Part shown: one piece after another, positions 8,115 to 16,155 of the stretch
Layout of the letters: each line of letters starts with the position of its first letter
Numbering within the stretch: the stretch's first letter is position 1
Assembly (NCBI GenBank): GCA_002354735.1
Contig: DEMD01000015.1
Location: 1 to 22,680, forward strand
Direction: 5' to 3'
Origin: Gammaproteobacteria bacterium UBA2679
GTDB lineage: Bacteria > Pseudomonadota > Gammaproteobacteria > Pseudomonadales > Oleiphilaceae
Length of the DNA stretch: 22,680 bases
Made by a program: the position numbers and the translations under genes
The notes under the pieces: model-generated
What the model was told of the DNA's origin: nothing
Databases searched by the model: none
The model's input: only the letters and a program-made list of their open reading frames with translations

Positions 8115-9692
8115 ATGATCAGCAAGCTCCCCATCAATATCGACGACCTGCTCCACCGCCGCACGGTGGAAAGTGAGCGCATTGAATACAAGGAGGGTTG
8201 GAACCCAGAGTCCGTCCTGCATACCTTGTGTGCCTTCGCCAACGATTTTCACAATCTCGGCGGGGGTTATGTCGTTATCGGTGTCGAGGAAAGAAACGGT
8301 CAGCCGCAGCTTCCGCCTGTGGGTTTGGCGACCACTCAAATTGATGCCATTCAGAAAGAGTTACTGAACTTAGGGCATTCGGCCCTTGCACCGCATTTTC
8401 ATCCACTGACAGCGACCTACGAGATTCAAGGGAATACCATTCTCGTGCTATGGGCTCCAGGTGGTGAGATGCGGCCGTACAAAGCCAAGGTCAGTCTAAG
8501 CAGTAAAAAAGCTGACTGGGCGTACTATCTGCGAAAACACACCAGCACGGTAAGAGCGACCGGCGCGGACGAAAGGGAACTGGTAAGCCTTGCTGCCACC
8601 GTACCCTTTGATGATCGATACCGGCAAACCGCCAGCCTGGAAGATCTTTCTTCATTGTTGATGCGTGAATTCCTGCAGGAGATTAAAAGCGAGCTCGCTG
8701 CCGATGCCCGTGAGCTGGATACGGAGATCCTTGGCCGGCGAATGAATGTGGTAGGCGGACCCGTAGAGATGGCCTTCCCCAAGAACGTGGGCCTACTATT
8801 CTTCAATGAGCACCCTGAGCAGTTTTTTCCAGCTACACAAATTGACGTGGTGTATTTTCCAGATGGGCCTGGTGGTGATCGTTTCGAAGAAAAAGAGTTC
8901 CGCGGCCCGCTGGGGCGCATTACACGCGATGCTTTGAATTATATTGTCCGTAGCTACCTGAAAGAAGCTGTTATCAAGCATCCCAGCCGGCCCGAGGCCG
9001 AACGATTCTGGAACTTTCCGTTAGGCGCCATTGAAGAGGCGTTAGTTAATGCCGTCTATCACCGCTCTTACGAAATACGCGAGCCGATAGAAGTACGCAT
9101 CTCACCGGAAGAGCTGGTGGTACTCAGTTTTCCAGGCCCGGATCGCTCGATACGTATGGAGGACCTGCAGGCCGGCCGCGCCGTAAGCCGTCGTTACCGG
9201 AATCGCCGAATAGGTGAGTTTCTTAAAGAGCTGGATCTAACCGAAGGGCGCTCTACCGGTGTGCCTAAAATTTTGCGGGCGATGAAGACAAATGGTTCAC
9301 CCACGCCGGTGTTTGATACGGATGAAGACCGTAGTTATTTTCTGATCCGGTTGCCGGTGCATGGGGGATTTATTGAGGAGGATGATCCGGCAGGCGATTA
9401 CAATACTCCTCAAGTAACCGGGCAAGTAAGGGATCAAGAAGGGCCCAAGCAGGGACTAAGTAAGGATCAAGTGCGTGTTCTTGAAGCTTGCGCCACGGAA
9501 GTACCTATTGCAGCGCTGATGCAGGTCATAGGCCGATCCAACAGGAGTAAGTTCCGAGCGGCTGTACTTGCCCCATTGTTGGAAGCGGGAGTCATCGAAA
9601 TGACCCACCCCGAATCACCCCGTAGCCCCACCCAAAAATATCGACTGACCAGGTCAGGCAGGAAGCTGCTTGCTGATAAGGAAGGACATTAG
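8115..9692 (+). CDS. AlbA_2/Schlafen-type putative transcriptional regulator
   Basis: A 525-residue cytoplasmic protein. An N-terminal AlbA_2 domain spans about 10-140 (RIEYKEGWN, then FANDFHNLGGGYVVIGVEE). A middle HATPase_c_4-type module spans about 280-400, with AIEEALVNAVYHRSY and, near its end, GRSTGVPKILRAM. A C-terminal winged helix spans about 435-522 (LSKDQVRVLEAC, then APLLEAGVIEMTHPESP and KYRLTRSGR). This order is that of a large family annotated as ATP-binding or RecG-like transcriptional regulators. Targets are generally unknown, and some members are linked to defence islands. No partner gene adjoins it. The ribosome site is poor, and its codon use looks slightly more AT-rich than the flanking operons by eye. 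The 156 bases before it hold only the possible terminator. Confidence 0.85.
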   Translation: MISKLPINIDDLLHRRTVESERIEYKEGWNPESVLHTLCAFANDFHNLGGGYVVIGVEERNGQPQLPPVGLATTQIDAIQKELLNLGHSALAPHFHPLTATYEIQGNTILVLWAPGGEMRPYKAKVSLSSKKADWAYYLRKHTSTVRATGADERELVSLAATVPFDDRYRQTASLEDLSSLLMREFLQEIKSELAADARELDTEILGRRMNVVGGPVEMAFPKNVGLLFFNEHPEQFFPATQIDVVYFPDGPGGDRFEEKEFRGPLGRITRDALNYIVRSYLKEAVIKHPSRPEAERFWNFPLGAIEEALVNAVYHRSYEIREPIEVRISPEELVVLSFPGPDRSIRMEDLQAGRAVSRRYRNRRIGEFLKELDLTEGRSTGVPKILRAMKTNGSPTPVFDTDEDRSYFLIRLPVHGGFIEEDDPAGDYNTPQVTGQVRDQEGPKQGLSKDQVRVLEACATEVPIAALMQVIGRSNRSKFRAAVLAPLLEAGVIEMTHPESPRSPTQKYRLTRSGRKLLADKEGH

Positions 9693-9694
9693 AT

Positions 9695-9717
9695 GGAGAC
9701 CGTCGCGATGGTCTCCG
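9695..9717. terminator. Hairpin between convergent genes, possible two-way terminator
   Basis: GGAGACC at 9695-9701 and GGTCTCC at 9710-9716 form a perfect 7-bp stem, extendable by a G-U pair to leave a 6-base loop. It lies between the 3' ends of the AlbA_2 gene and the ectoine operon. No strong U tract follows on either strand. Confidence 0.4.
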
Positions 9718-9783
9718 GTGTCTAAAACTTCTGTACCATTCTTCCGCAAGAGCGCCCAACTCGAGCTGCTGGAGAAAGACGAC

Positions 9784-11145
9784 CTAGCGAATCCAGACCT
9801 GCTTGGCATTCACAAATTCCCTGATGCCATGCGGCCCGAGCTCCCGGCCGTAGCCGGAACGCCGCACGCCACCACTCGGCAATCGCGGATCAGTCTTTAC
9901 AATGCCATTGACCGCCACCTGGCCCGCGACGAGTTCCCTCACAGCACGGTCGATCCGTCCCTGATCTTCGGTCCAGATCGCAGCCCCCAGACCATATTCA
10001 GTATCGTTGGCGAGGCTTAAGGCTTCTTCGAAATCAGCCACAGACGTCACGGCCATGACCGGCCCGAAGGTTTCCTCCCGAAAGGCACACATATCGGGCG
10101 TGACGTCCGCCAGCAGCGTCACGGGGTAGGCGTAACCGTCACCCTCAGGCAATTCACCGCCCAGTAAACAGCGTGCGCCAGATTCGATAGTCGACTTGAC
10201 CTGTCGGTGCAGAACGTCCCGCAAATCTTCGCGCGCAATGGGCCCGATCTGGGTATCAGCGTCCAGAGGATCACCCATCTGCAGGCGTGCCAGTCTTTCA
10301 TGCAGTTTGTCGAGCATGCGCTCATACACCGTTGCCTCCACAAGTATGCGCTTCGCCGCAATGCAGGACTGGCCAGCGTTAATAATGCGTGAGAGGGTGG
10401 CGACATCTGCAGCCTTATCCAGATCGGCATCCGCCATAATGATGCAGGGATCGGAGCCCCCGAGCTCCAGCACGGCCGGCTTGATTTCAGAGCCAGCCAC
10501 TGCTGCCACCTTCGCTCCGGCAGCAGCGGAGCCAGTGAAGGACACGGCAGCTATGGCAGGGTGGCGAATGGCTTGCTCGACCAGACTGGTCTCGATCGGC
10601 AAATTGATCATGACGCCCTCAGGCAGGCCCGCCTTCCTGAACACATCGGCGATGGCTTGCGCACAAGCTGGTACGTTCGGATCGTGTTTCATAACGCAGG
10701 TATTGCCGGCCATAAGGGCCGGAGCGAGAAATCGAAACGCCAGCCACAACGGCGCGTTCCACGGCAGGATGCCCAGAACGGTGCCCAGAGGCTCGTAGGT
10801 GACATAGCTCCTGGCCGCGTCCGACGCCAGCACCTCATCGGCCAGGAAAGCTTCTGCGTGCTCAGCGAAATACTCTGCGCACCAGGCCGATTTTTCGACT
10901 TCGGGTCCGCCTTCGCGTACCGGCTTGCCCATTTCGAGCGCCATTAGCCTGGCCAGCTTATCCTTCGCCTCCCGCAACTCGCGAGCCACCGATTGCAGGC
11001 ATTCCGCCCGTTTCGATAGCGGCTCTCGACTCCAGTCTGCGAAGGCGGTGCGGGCCTTCTCGATAGCGTCAGACATGTCTTTCTCATTCAGACTCTGGTG
11101 AGCTTCAATGAGCTCGGCAGAATAAGGGTTGCGTGACTGTAGCAT
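9784..11145 (-). CDS. doeC: Aspartate-semialdehyde dehydrogenase of ectoine catabolism (DoeC-type ALDH)
   Basis: An NAD(P)-dependent aldehyde dehydrogenase of 453 residues. It has the oxyanion Asn in LPWNAP (N130), VSFTGS (201-206) in the nucleotide-binding fold, the general base in LELGG (E227) and the nucleophile in NAGQSC (C261). By sequence alone it belongs to the succinate-semialdehyde dehydrogenase group. The neighbours make DoeC the better reading: oxidation of L-aspartate 4-semialdehyde to aspartate, the last step of ectoine breakdown. A GAGG site lies 6 bases before the ATG at 11145; a second Met at position 24 is a weaker start. It is the last gene of the operon, 24 bases after doeA. 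SSADH activity remains an alternative. Confidence 0.8.
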   Translation of the reverse strand: MLQSRNPYSAELIEAHQSLNEKDMSDAIEKARTAFADWSREPLSKRAECLQSVARELREAKDKLARLMALEMGKPVREGGPEVEKSAWCAEYFAEHAEAFLADEVLASDAARSYVTYEPLGTVLGILPWNAPLWLAFRFLAPALMAGNTCVMKHDPNVPACAQAIADVFRKAGLPEGVMINLPIETSLVEQAIRHPAIAAVSFTGSAAAGAKVAAVAGSEIKPAVLELGGSDPCIIMADADLDKAADVATLSRIINAGQSCIAAKRILVEATVYERMLDKLHERLARLQMGDPLDADTQIGPIAREDLRDVLHRQVKSTIESGARCLLGGELPEGDGYAYPVTLLADVTPDMCAFREETFGPVMAVTSVADFEEALSLANDTEYGLGAAIWTEDQGRIDRAVRELVAGQVAVNGIVKTDPRLPSGGVRRSGYGRELGPHGIREFVNAKQVWIR

Positions 11146-11169
11146 TGGTACCTCGGCGTCTGATGACTG

Positions 11170-12453
11170 TTATGTAGCTTCGGCCTTGCTGGCTTTTTCA
11201 GGTTTTTCGGCCGACTTGTGCTTGCTGGGGGAGGCAGCCTGAGAAACGGCGTTCGTAGCATCTGTACCGGCCGGGCTTGCCTGCGTCTTTGCCGGTTTGA
11301 CGCTGAAGTCCAGCGGCATGGTAAAGAAAGACTCACAACCTTCACGGGTGATCTGAATGGTGTCCGATATGCCGCAGGTCTTGTCGCCATCCACGCCCCA
11401 CATCCAGGGAATGACGTGGAAGGTCATGCCCTCCTGCAGAATGGCTGATTCACCCTGTTTGAGGCTGACGATATAGCCTTCGTCCCAGCTTGGCGGGAAG
11501 GCAATACCGATCGAGTAGCCTGATCTCGTGATCAGCCGGGCACCGACATCGTTGTGGGTGATGATGTTCCGGATCAGGTTGTCGGCGTCAGACACCGTCA
11601 TGCCGACCTGGAATTGCTCGTGTACGGCTTCCAATGCGAGCTTCATACGCTCCTGAGCTTTGTACATCGAGCTGCTCAAATCACCGAGAACCACGGTCCG
11701 CATCATTGCGGTGTGGTAGCGTCGATAGCAGCCTCCGACCTCCAGGAAGACATGCTCACCCGCCTGCAGCTCACGGCCCTCCCAGGTCGCATGACCGATC
11801 ATGGTCCTTGGCCCTGAGGTGACGTACGGCATAACCGCCGGCGGCTCGCCACCCGCGCGGAACATGGCCGCACTGATGGCCGCGCCAACCTCGTTTTCAG
11901 TCACCCCTGGCTGACAGGCTTCGATACCGGCCTTCATGCCAGCTTCAGTTGCAATGGCAGCCTTGCGCATGACCTCTATTTCAACGGGTGATTTTCGCAG
12001 CCGGCTCTGCTCCACGATGCCAAAGCAGTCGAGCAGTTTCGCGCCAGCAAGCGTCGTGTGAACGAAATCCTGTTGATAGGCGGGAAAGAAGTAGCTGTTG
12101 CGTTCATAGCCGATCCGTTTGTTGGCTAGTCCATACTCACGCAGGGCATCGACCAGCATCTGAATGGCGTCGCCGGTATCCGGGTAGGGCCGGGTGCGCT
12201 CGACCCAGGTACGGGCAAAGATATTCGACTCTTCCAGGGCCCTGGTAATCATGAAGGGCTCATCTTCGAGCGGCACCACGATGGCCTGAAAGAAGGAATA
12301 CCCCGTGGTCTGGTAGTCCGTCAGATACATGATGTTTTCAGGGTCTGTGATGACCACGGCGTCGAGCTGTCGCTCGGCAATGTGCGAGCGTAGTTCGCTG
12401 AGCCGTCGCTCGTACTCAGCGAAAGGGAACGTCATATCTTCACGTGGCTTCAT
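11170..12453 (-). CDS. doeA: Ectoine hydrolase (DoeA/EutD, M24 peptidase fold)
   Basis: Opens the ectoine ring to N-acetyl-L-2,4-diaminobutyrate. The 427 residues comprise a creatinase-like N-terminal domain (7-150) and a pita-bread M24 domain (about 155-385). The metal ligands usual in M24 enzymes are missing: the first Asp is replaced in FLEVGG (E238), the second in YHTAMMR, the His in GYSIGIAF and a Glu in MTFHVIPW. This agrees with reports that EutD works without metal through a covalent glutamate intermediate. A Lys/Ala/Ser-rich tail of about 40 residues (387-427) extends beyond the fold and looks disordered. GGAGG lies 7 bases before the ATG, and that ATG overlaps the aminotransferase stop as ATGA, so translation is coupled. 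Confidence 0.88.
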   Translation of the reverse strand: MKPREDMTFPFAEYERRLSELRSHIAERQLDAVVITDPENIMYLTDYQTTGYSFFQAIVVPLEDEPFMITRALEESNIFARTWVERTRPYPDTGDAIQMLVDALREYGLANKRIGYERNSYFFPAYQQDFVHTTLAGAKLLDCFGIVEQSRLRKSPVEIEVMRKAAIATEAGMKAGIEACQPGVTENEVGAAISAAMFRAGGEPPAVMPYVTSGPRTMIGHATWEGRELQAGEHVFLEVGGCYRRYHTAMMRTVVLGDLSSSMYKAQERMKLALEAVHEQFQVGMTVSDADNLIRNIITHNDVGARLITRSGYSIGIAFPPSWDEGYIVSLKQGESAILQEGMTFHVIPWMWGVDGDKTCGISDTIQITREGCESFFTMPLDFSVKPAKTQASPAGTDATNAVSQAASPSKHKSAEKPEKASKAEAT

Positions 12454-13724
12454 GCCGCAGCCTCCAGCACGTCGCCGGCGACGCTGCAGAGGATATCGAG
12501 TCCCTGCCGCAGATCCTCATCTGGAATAGTCAGAGGCGGGATCAGCTTCACGACCCGGCCACCTGTGCCGCAGCTGGCTACGAGCAGACCCTGCTGAAAG
12601 CAGCGATCCACTATAGTCTTCGCGCGCGCGCCATTACCGACATCGAGGCCGAGGATCATACCTTTGCCACGCACTTCGACAGCAGAATGCGTCTTTGCCA
12701 GAGACGCCAGGGCCTGACTCATGACCTCCGCCTTGCTGGTGACCTCATTCATGAGGCTTGAGTCTTCAAAGTAACTGAGTGCCTCGGCGCCGGCCACAAA
12801 GGAGAGGTTCTGGCCGCGGAAGGTGCCGGTATGCTCGCCCGGCGACCAGTGTTGGTCAAATTCAGGCTTGACGAGATTGAGTGCCATCGGCGTCCCCATG
12901 CCACCGATCCCCTTGGCCAGGCAGATGATGTCCGGATCGATACCACAGTCGTCGAAGCTGAAGAAGGAGCCGGTGCGGCCACAGCCCACCTGGATGTCGT
13001 CCACAATCAGCAGCGCGCCGATTTCACGGGCAAGTGCCTGCAGTGCCTGCAACCACTCCACGCTAGCCACCTTTACGCCACCTTCTGCCTGAATGGTCTC
13101 GACAAGAAAGGCTGCCGGGGCGTCGACGCCGCTCGAGGTGTCCAGATAGAGTGCTCGCAGATGTTCCAGGCTCGTCTGGCCACAACCAAGATTGCAGTCG
13201 GCGCAGCGGGTCTTGCAGCCAAAAGGATAGTGACGCACATGCTCTAACGGGACGCCTGCAGCGCCTCTGAAATACTCGTTAGCTGTGCATGACAGCGCGC
13301 CTAGAGTCATACCGTGAAAACCGTGCGTAAAGGCCGCAATTTCTCTGCGTCCTGTGGCCCGCCGCGCCAGCTTGAGTGCAGCTTCAACAGCGTTGGTGCC
13401 GGTGGGGCCCATGAACTGGAGCTTGTGTGTCATTCCTCGCGGCTCGAGTATCGTCTTGACGAAGCGCTCCATGTAACGACGTTTGGCCGTGGTATGCATG
13501 TCCAGGCTGTGGGTGACGCCATTGTTCTGAATGTACTCGATGACCGCCGTTTTCATGCGCTCGTTGTTGTGCCCGAAATTCAGCACGCCTGCACCGGCGA
13601 AGAAATCGATGTACTCCTTGCCATTCTCATCTGTCTGGCGTGCATTACTGGCCGTGTCAAAGACCACTGGATAGACCCGGCAATACGCTCGGATATCGGA
13701 TTCACGTTCGTCAAATACGGTCAT
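12450..13724 (-). CDS. doeD: L-2,4-diaminobutyrate transaminase (DoeD/EctB-type, class III)
   Basis: A PLP enzyme of 424 residues. Within the ectoine pathway it would convert diaminobutyrate to aspartate semialdehyde. The N-terminus (VFDERESDIRAYCR), YIDFFAGAGVLNFGHNN (38-54), THSLDMHTTAKR and FMGPTGTNAVEAALKLARRATG follow the biosynthetic EctB pattern closely. The PLP cofactor should bind at VDDIQVGCGRTG (D242) and as a Schiff base on LAKGIGG (K271). A Cys cluster, C170-x3-C174-x2-C177-x3-C181, lies on the loop before the SSGVDAPA segment and could bind a metal. The frame is open from 13748, but the ATG at 13724 has AGAGGA 8 bases upstream and fits the family start. Its place between the deacetylase and doeA argues for a catabolic role; EctB working in reverse direction is the alternative. 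Confidence 0.85.
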   Translation of the reverse strand: MTVFDERESDIRAYCRVYPVVFDTASNARQTDENGKEYIDFFAGAGVLNFGHNNERMKTAVIEYIQNNGVTHSLDMHTTAKRRYMERFVKTILEPRGMTHKLQFMGPTGTNAVEAALKLARRATGRREIAAFTHGFHGMTLGALSCTANEYFRGAAGVPLEHVRHYPFGCKTRCADCNLGCGQTSLEHLRALYLDTSSGVDAPAAFLVETIQAEGGVKVASVEWLQALQALAREIGALLIVDDIQVGCGRTGSFFSFDDCGIDPDIICLAKGIGGMGTPMALNLVKPEFDQHWSPGEHTGTFRGQNLSFVAGAEALSYFEDSSLMNEVTSKAEVMSQALASLAKTHSAVEVRGKGMILGLDVGNGARAKTIVDRCFQQGLLVASCGTGGRVVKLIPPLTIPDEDLRQGLDILCSVAGDVLEAAA

Positions 13725-13764
13725 GGCATTGTCCTCTGAGCTGGGCACTTAAGAAGGGATGGCG

Positions 13765-14934
13765 TTATTCTGTCGACACCTCCACGCCGACGAGTTGGCT
13801 GAAGAGACGGGTGACGAGCGGAATCAGTCGATCGTTGAAGTCGTAGTGCGCACTATGGCAGGGGGCTTGATGGGCTTCGCCGTCATCTGCACCGATGAGT
13901 GCAAAGGCGCCCGGGATGTGCTGCAGGTAATAGCTGAAATCTTCGGAGGCCATGATTGGCAAGCGGATGTCTGCCAGTCCCTTCGCACCAGATACGCTGC
14001 CCCAGAGCGTTCGTGTCCGGGCGGCCTGGTCAGCATGATTGATCGTGGCTTCGTAACGGGGCTGGATATCCACCTCACACTTCACCCCGTAGCTGGCCGC
14101 AGTCGCCTGACAGATTTCCGAGATCAACTGATTTACGATTTTTCGGGTGGCAAGATCGGGGACACGGATGCTGCCGCCGATCACTGCCTTTTCAGGGGTC
14201 ACGGTCGGTGCACTTCGTGCATCGATGGAGGTGACACTGACCACGGCTGCCTGCTGCGGGGCGAGTCTTCGACTGCAGATCTGTTGCAGCGACATCACGA
14301 TGGCACTGGCGGCGAGAACTGGATCCCGGGTCAGCTCTGGCTGGCTGGCGTGGCCGCCACGGCCGGTGACAGTGAGTGTGAAGGTGCCGTTGCCGCACAT
14401 GACGATACCGTCAGGGCATGCGAGCTGCCCGAAGGGAATGGCGGGCCAGTTGTGCCAGCCGTAGATCTCATCAACGCCGTCGAGCGCACCGTCTTCTATC
14501 ATTCTGAGTGCCCCGTGGCCGCCTTCCTCCGCCGGTTGGAACAGGAGCGATACAGGTCCCGGAAGCTGGTCTTCATGCAACTTGAGCCACTCGGCAGTCG
14601 CCATCAGCGTGGCGGTATGCCCGTCATGACCACAGGCATGCATGCAGCCGTCGCGTTGCGAGGCCCACGGTCGGGTGGTTGCTTCCTGGATGGGGAGCGC
14701 GTCGATGTCACCGCGTAGCGCTCTATGGGGTGTACCGTCGCTGATTGTTCTGGGCGTGAGGGAAGCGATGGTGCCAGTCGAGGCACAGGCTTTCCAGGGA
14801 ATTTCTAAACGAGTGAGTTGGCTACGGATACGCTCGGCGGTGTCGAACTCCTGCCAGCCAAGCTCTGGATTCGCGTGCAGGTGCTGGCGCAGTTGCTGCG
14901 CACTGGTCATCGTCGCTTGCCATCGGTCCGACAT
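13765..14934 (-). CDS. doeB2: M20-family N-acetyl-diaminobutyrate deacetylase (DoeB2-type)
   Basis: A zinc-type amidohydrolase of 389 residues in the M20D group, close to aminoacylases. Likely metal ligands are Cys101 and His103 (MHACGHDGH), Glu136/137 (QPAEEGG), His161 (GWHNW) and a His near the C-terminus (CHSAHYDFND). A dimerisation domain starts near 170 (GRGGHASQPE). In this cluster it should remove the acetyl group from N-acetyl-L-2,4-diaminobutyrate made by ectoine hydrolase. The classical DoeB of Halomonas belongs to the AstE/AspA-like family; M20 proteins annotated DoeB2 take its place in other species. The frame opens at 14958, but the ATG at 14934 has GGGAG just upstream. The aminotransferase start lies 40 bases downstream. 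Hippurate or amino-acid amidohydrolase is the fallback call. Confidence 0.78.
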   Translation of the reverse strand: MSDRWQATMTSAQQLRQHLHANPELGWQEFDTAERIRSQLTRLEIPWKACASTGTIASLTPRTISDGTPHRALRGDIDALPIQEATTRPWASQRDGCMHACGHDGHTATLMATAEWLKLHEDQLPGPVSLLFQPAEEGGHGALRMIEDGALDGVDEIYGWHNWPAIPFGQLACPDGIVMCGNGTFTLTVTGRGGHASQPELTRDPVLAASAIVMSLQQICSRRLAPQQAAVVSVTSIDARSAPTVTPEKAVIGGSIRVPDLATRKIVNQLISEICQATAASYGVKCEVDIQPRYEATINHADQAARTRTLWGSVSGAKGLADIRLPIMASEDFSYYLQHIPGAFALIGADDGEAHQAPCHSAHYDFNDRLIPLVTRLFSQLVGVEVSTE

Positions 14935-15010
14935 GATACTCCCGTTGACTACGTTCATACCGAATCAGGAGCGATCGATATGGCCGTAAAACATGAGATC
15001 TTCCAGACCC

Positions 15011-15039
15011 ATACTAGAGAACTGGGGCCGGCGAAGCAA
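15011..15039 (-). promoter_or_regulatory. Weak promoter candidate for the ectoine operon
   Basis: On the minus strand TTGCTT (15039-15034) and TAGTAT (15016-15011) are separated by exactly 17 bases and point to the deacetylase gene. The hexamers match the sigma-70 consensus only partly (3 and 4 of 6 bases). Confidence 0.25.
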
Positions 15040-15362
15040 TGCGACTATGACTCCCGACAAGTCAACGCAACTGCGTGCTGAAGGTCGTCGTGCACCCGGC
15101 CTCGCCTGCAAGCATGATTGGCTTGCTGCCAACAGACTATCCGAACCTTTGTGCTCACCGCTGGCGGCATCGGCATGCTGCACAAACAGAGCGCATCGAT
15201 CCCGGGCGTCGAGATGGGCGGGTTGGGAAATCGCGATGCTGGTACCGCAGATACAAAGATCCGAGCATACAAACATGTCCGGTCGATCTGGTAGTAGGAG
15301 ACCCGCTCTTAGACGTGGGTCTGATGTCGCCCCAGGAAGCCTCGCAGCTTAACGACATATGA
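15040..15362 (+). pseudogene. Decayed L-serine dehydratase remnant (C-terminal third)
   Basis: Translating different plus-strand frames recovers pieces of SdaA in the right order. A VN segment at 15061 precedes an in-frame TGA. VVHPASPASMIGLLPT follows, where the intact gene has [16 protein letters not shown]. Then comes [20 protein letters not shown] (intact: [20 protein letters not shown]), a CPV-DLV trace of the CDPVGGLV cluster site, and GLMS-QEAS-LNDI before a stop, where the intact gene has [15 protein letters not shown] and VNVIEC. Over 15139-15218 the DNA aligns without gaps to 7527-7606 with 67 of 80 bases equal, many differences being at third positions. At least three frame changes, internal deletions, loss of the Cys352 equivalent (now Gly) and loss of the terminal Cys show it is dead. 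It is probably a former paralogue rather than a recent copy. Confidence 0.8.
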
Positions 15363-15468
15363 GGGGGCGTAATGCGCCTCCGACTATCTTGCTGTAGGAA
15401 GCTCGAGGTTCTTGGGGGGCTCTGCCGGACGTTGGTGACTCGGATGATCTTCGAATCAGCCCCGTCTA
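15363..15468. other. Short intergenic stretch, nothing recognised
   Basis: About 106 bases between the serine dehydratase remnant and the 3' end of the lipoprotein gene. No gene, strong hairpin or repeat was seen. Confidence 0.3.
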
Positions 15469-15966
15469 TCAGTTCGCGTACAGCAAAATAGAATTCCCAC
15501 TCATCCGGCAGGCCGATCCTGCTGTGATGGGTCCAATCCCGTCGCTGATCTTGCCGAAGAGGCAGTCAAGTCCCGCTTCGTCGTATACCGCCGCGTTGTA
15601 GTCGTTAACCTTGACCTGCAGATAGGTGATGTAATTGAAATTACTGCCGCGCCATGGCTCCCAGCAGTTGGCGGGCAGCGTCCTGTTGAAACTCTTCGCA
15701 TAGACGACCTGGCCGGAGAGTGTTATGGGTGTAGTGCCGCCGGTGACAGTGGTGACCGGTGTTGCGCCCCCGTAATGGTGTGAACAGGTCACCGAGATCG
15801 CAGCACCGGGCGATATCGCATAAATTTCAAATGGAATAACACTGTTGGTATTGCCGACGTGTTCGCCATGATGAGGGCTCACGACGCAGGCTTGAAGTGA
15901 GATCCCGAGCAGGGCAGTCAAACTGGATTTGAACAATAGCGACTTTAGCGAAACGGGCGTGTACAT
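15469..15966 (-). CDS. Putative small lipoprotein of unknown function
   Basis: A 165-residue protein with a lipoprotein signal: a basic, hydrophobic N-terminus and the lipobox LQAC with Cys27 as the lipidated residue. The mature part is rich in Gly, Thr, Ser and Asn and has four further cysteines, which could form two disulfides after export. I recognise no domain. A GAGGAA site lies 7 bases before the ATG. It is divergent from the solute-binding protein gene; the 189 bases between them must carry both promoters. It stands alone, so the context gives no function. Envelope location is a fair inference from the signal; anything more would be guesswork. Confidence 0.7.
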   Translation of the reverse strand: MYTPVSLKSLLFKSSLTALLGISLQACVVSPHHGEHVGNTNSVIPFEIYAISPGAAISVTCSHHYGGATPVTTVTGGTTPITLSGQVVYAKSFNRTLPANCWEPWRGSNFNYITYLQVKVNDYNAAVYDEAGLDCLFGKISDGIGPITAGSACRMSGNSILLYAN

Positions 15967-16155
15967 GGTGTGTTCCTCGTTAGAGCGGATGACACGTTCA
16001 TGGTCGCGCTATAGCTGTGCGAAGTCGGTGAAAATATACAGCCGCGCAATGTGGATAATTACCGCGCGGTCTCGTTGCGCTGCAGTGACTCCCGGAAAGG
16101 ATGGGTCTATGATGAAGAGTCGCCCGGAATTTCTTACAATAAGATCGAGGCTCAT

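Noticed and set aside
7824..8339. Minus-strand open frame of 171 codons across the sdaA/AlbA_2 junction
   Set aside because: It overlaps the ends of two well-supported plus-strand genes and shows no domain or ribosome site.
9670..10020. Plus-strand open frame covering the doeC 3' end
   Set aside because: Most of it is antisense to doeC. Only the short segment at 9733-9780 is of interest, as a possible sdaA scrap rather than a gene.
13759..14718. Long plus-strand open frame of 319 codons
   Set aside because: It lies opposite the M20 deacetylase gene, which has clear metal motifs; the plus frame has no recognisable domain and is a shadow of GC-rich coding.
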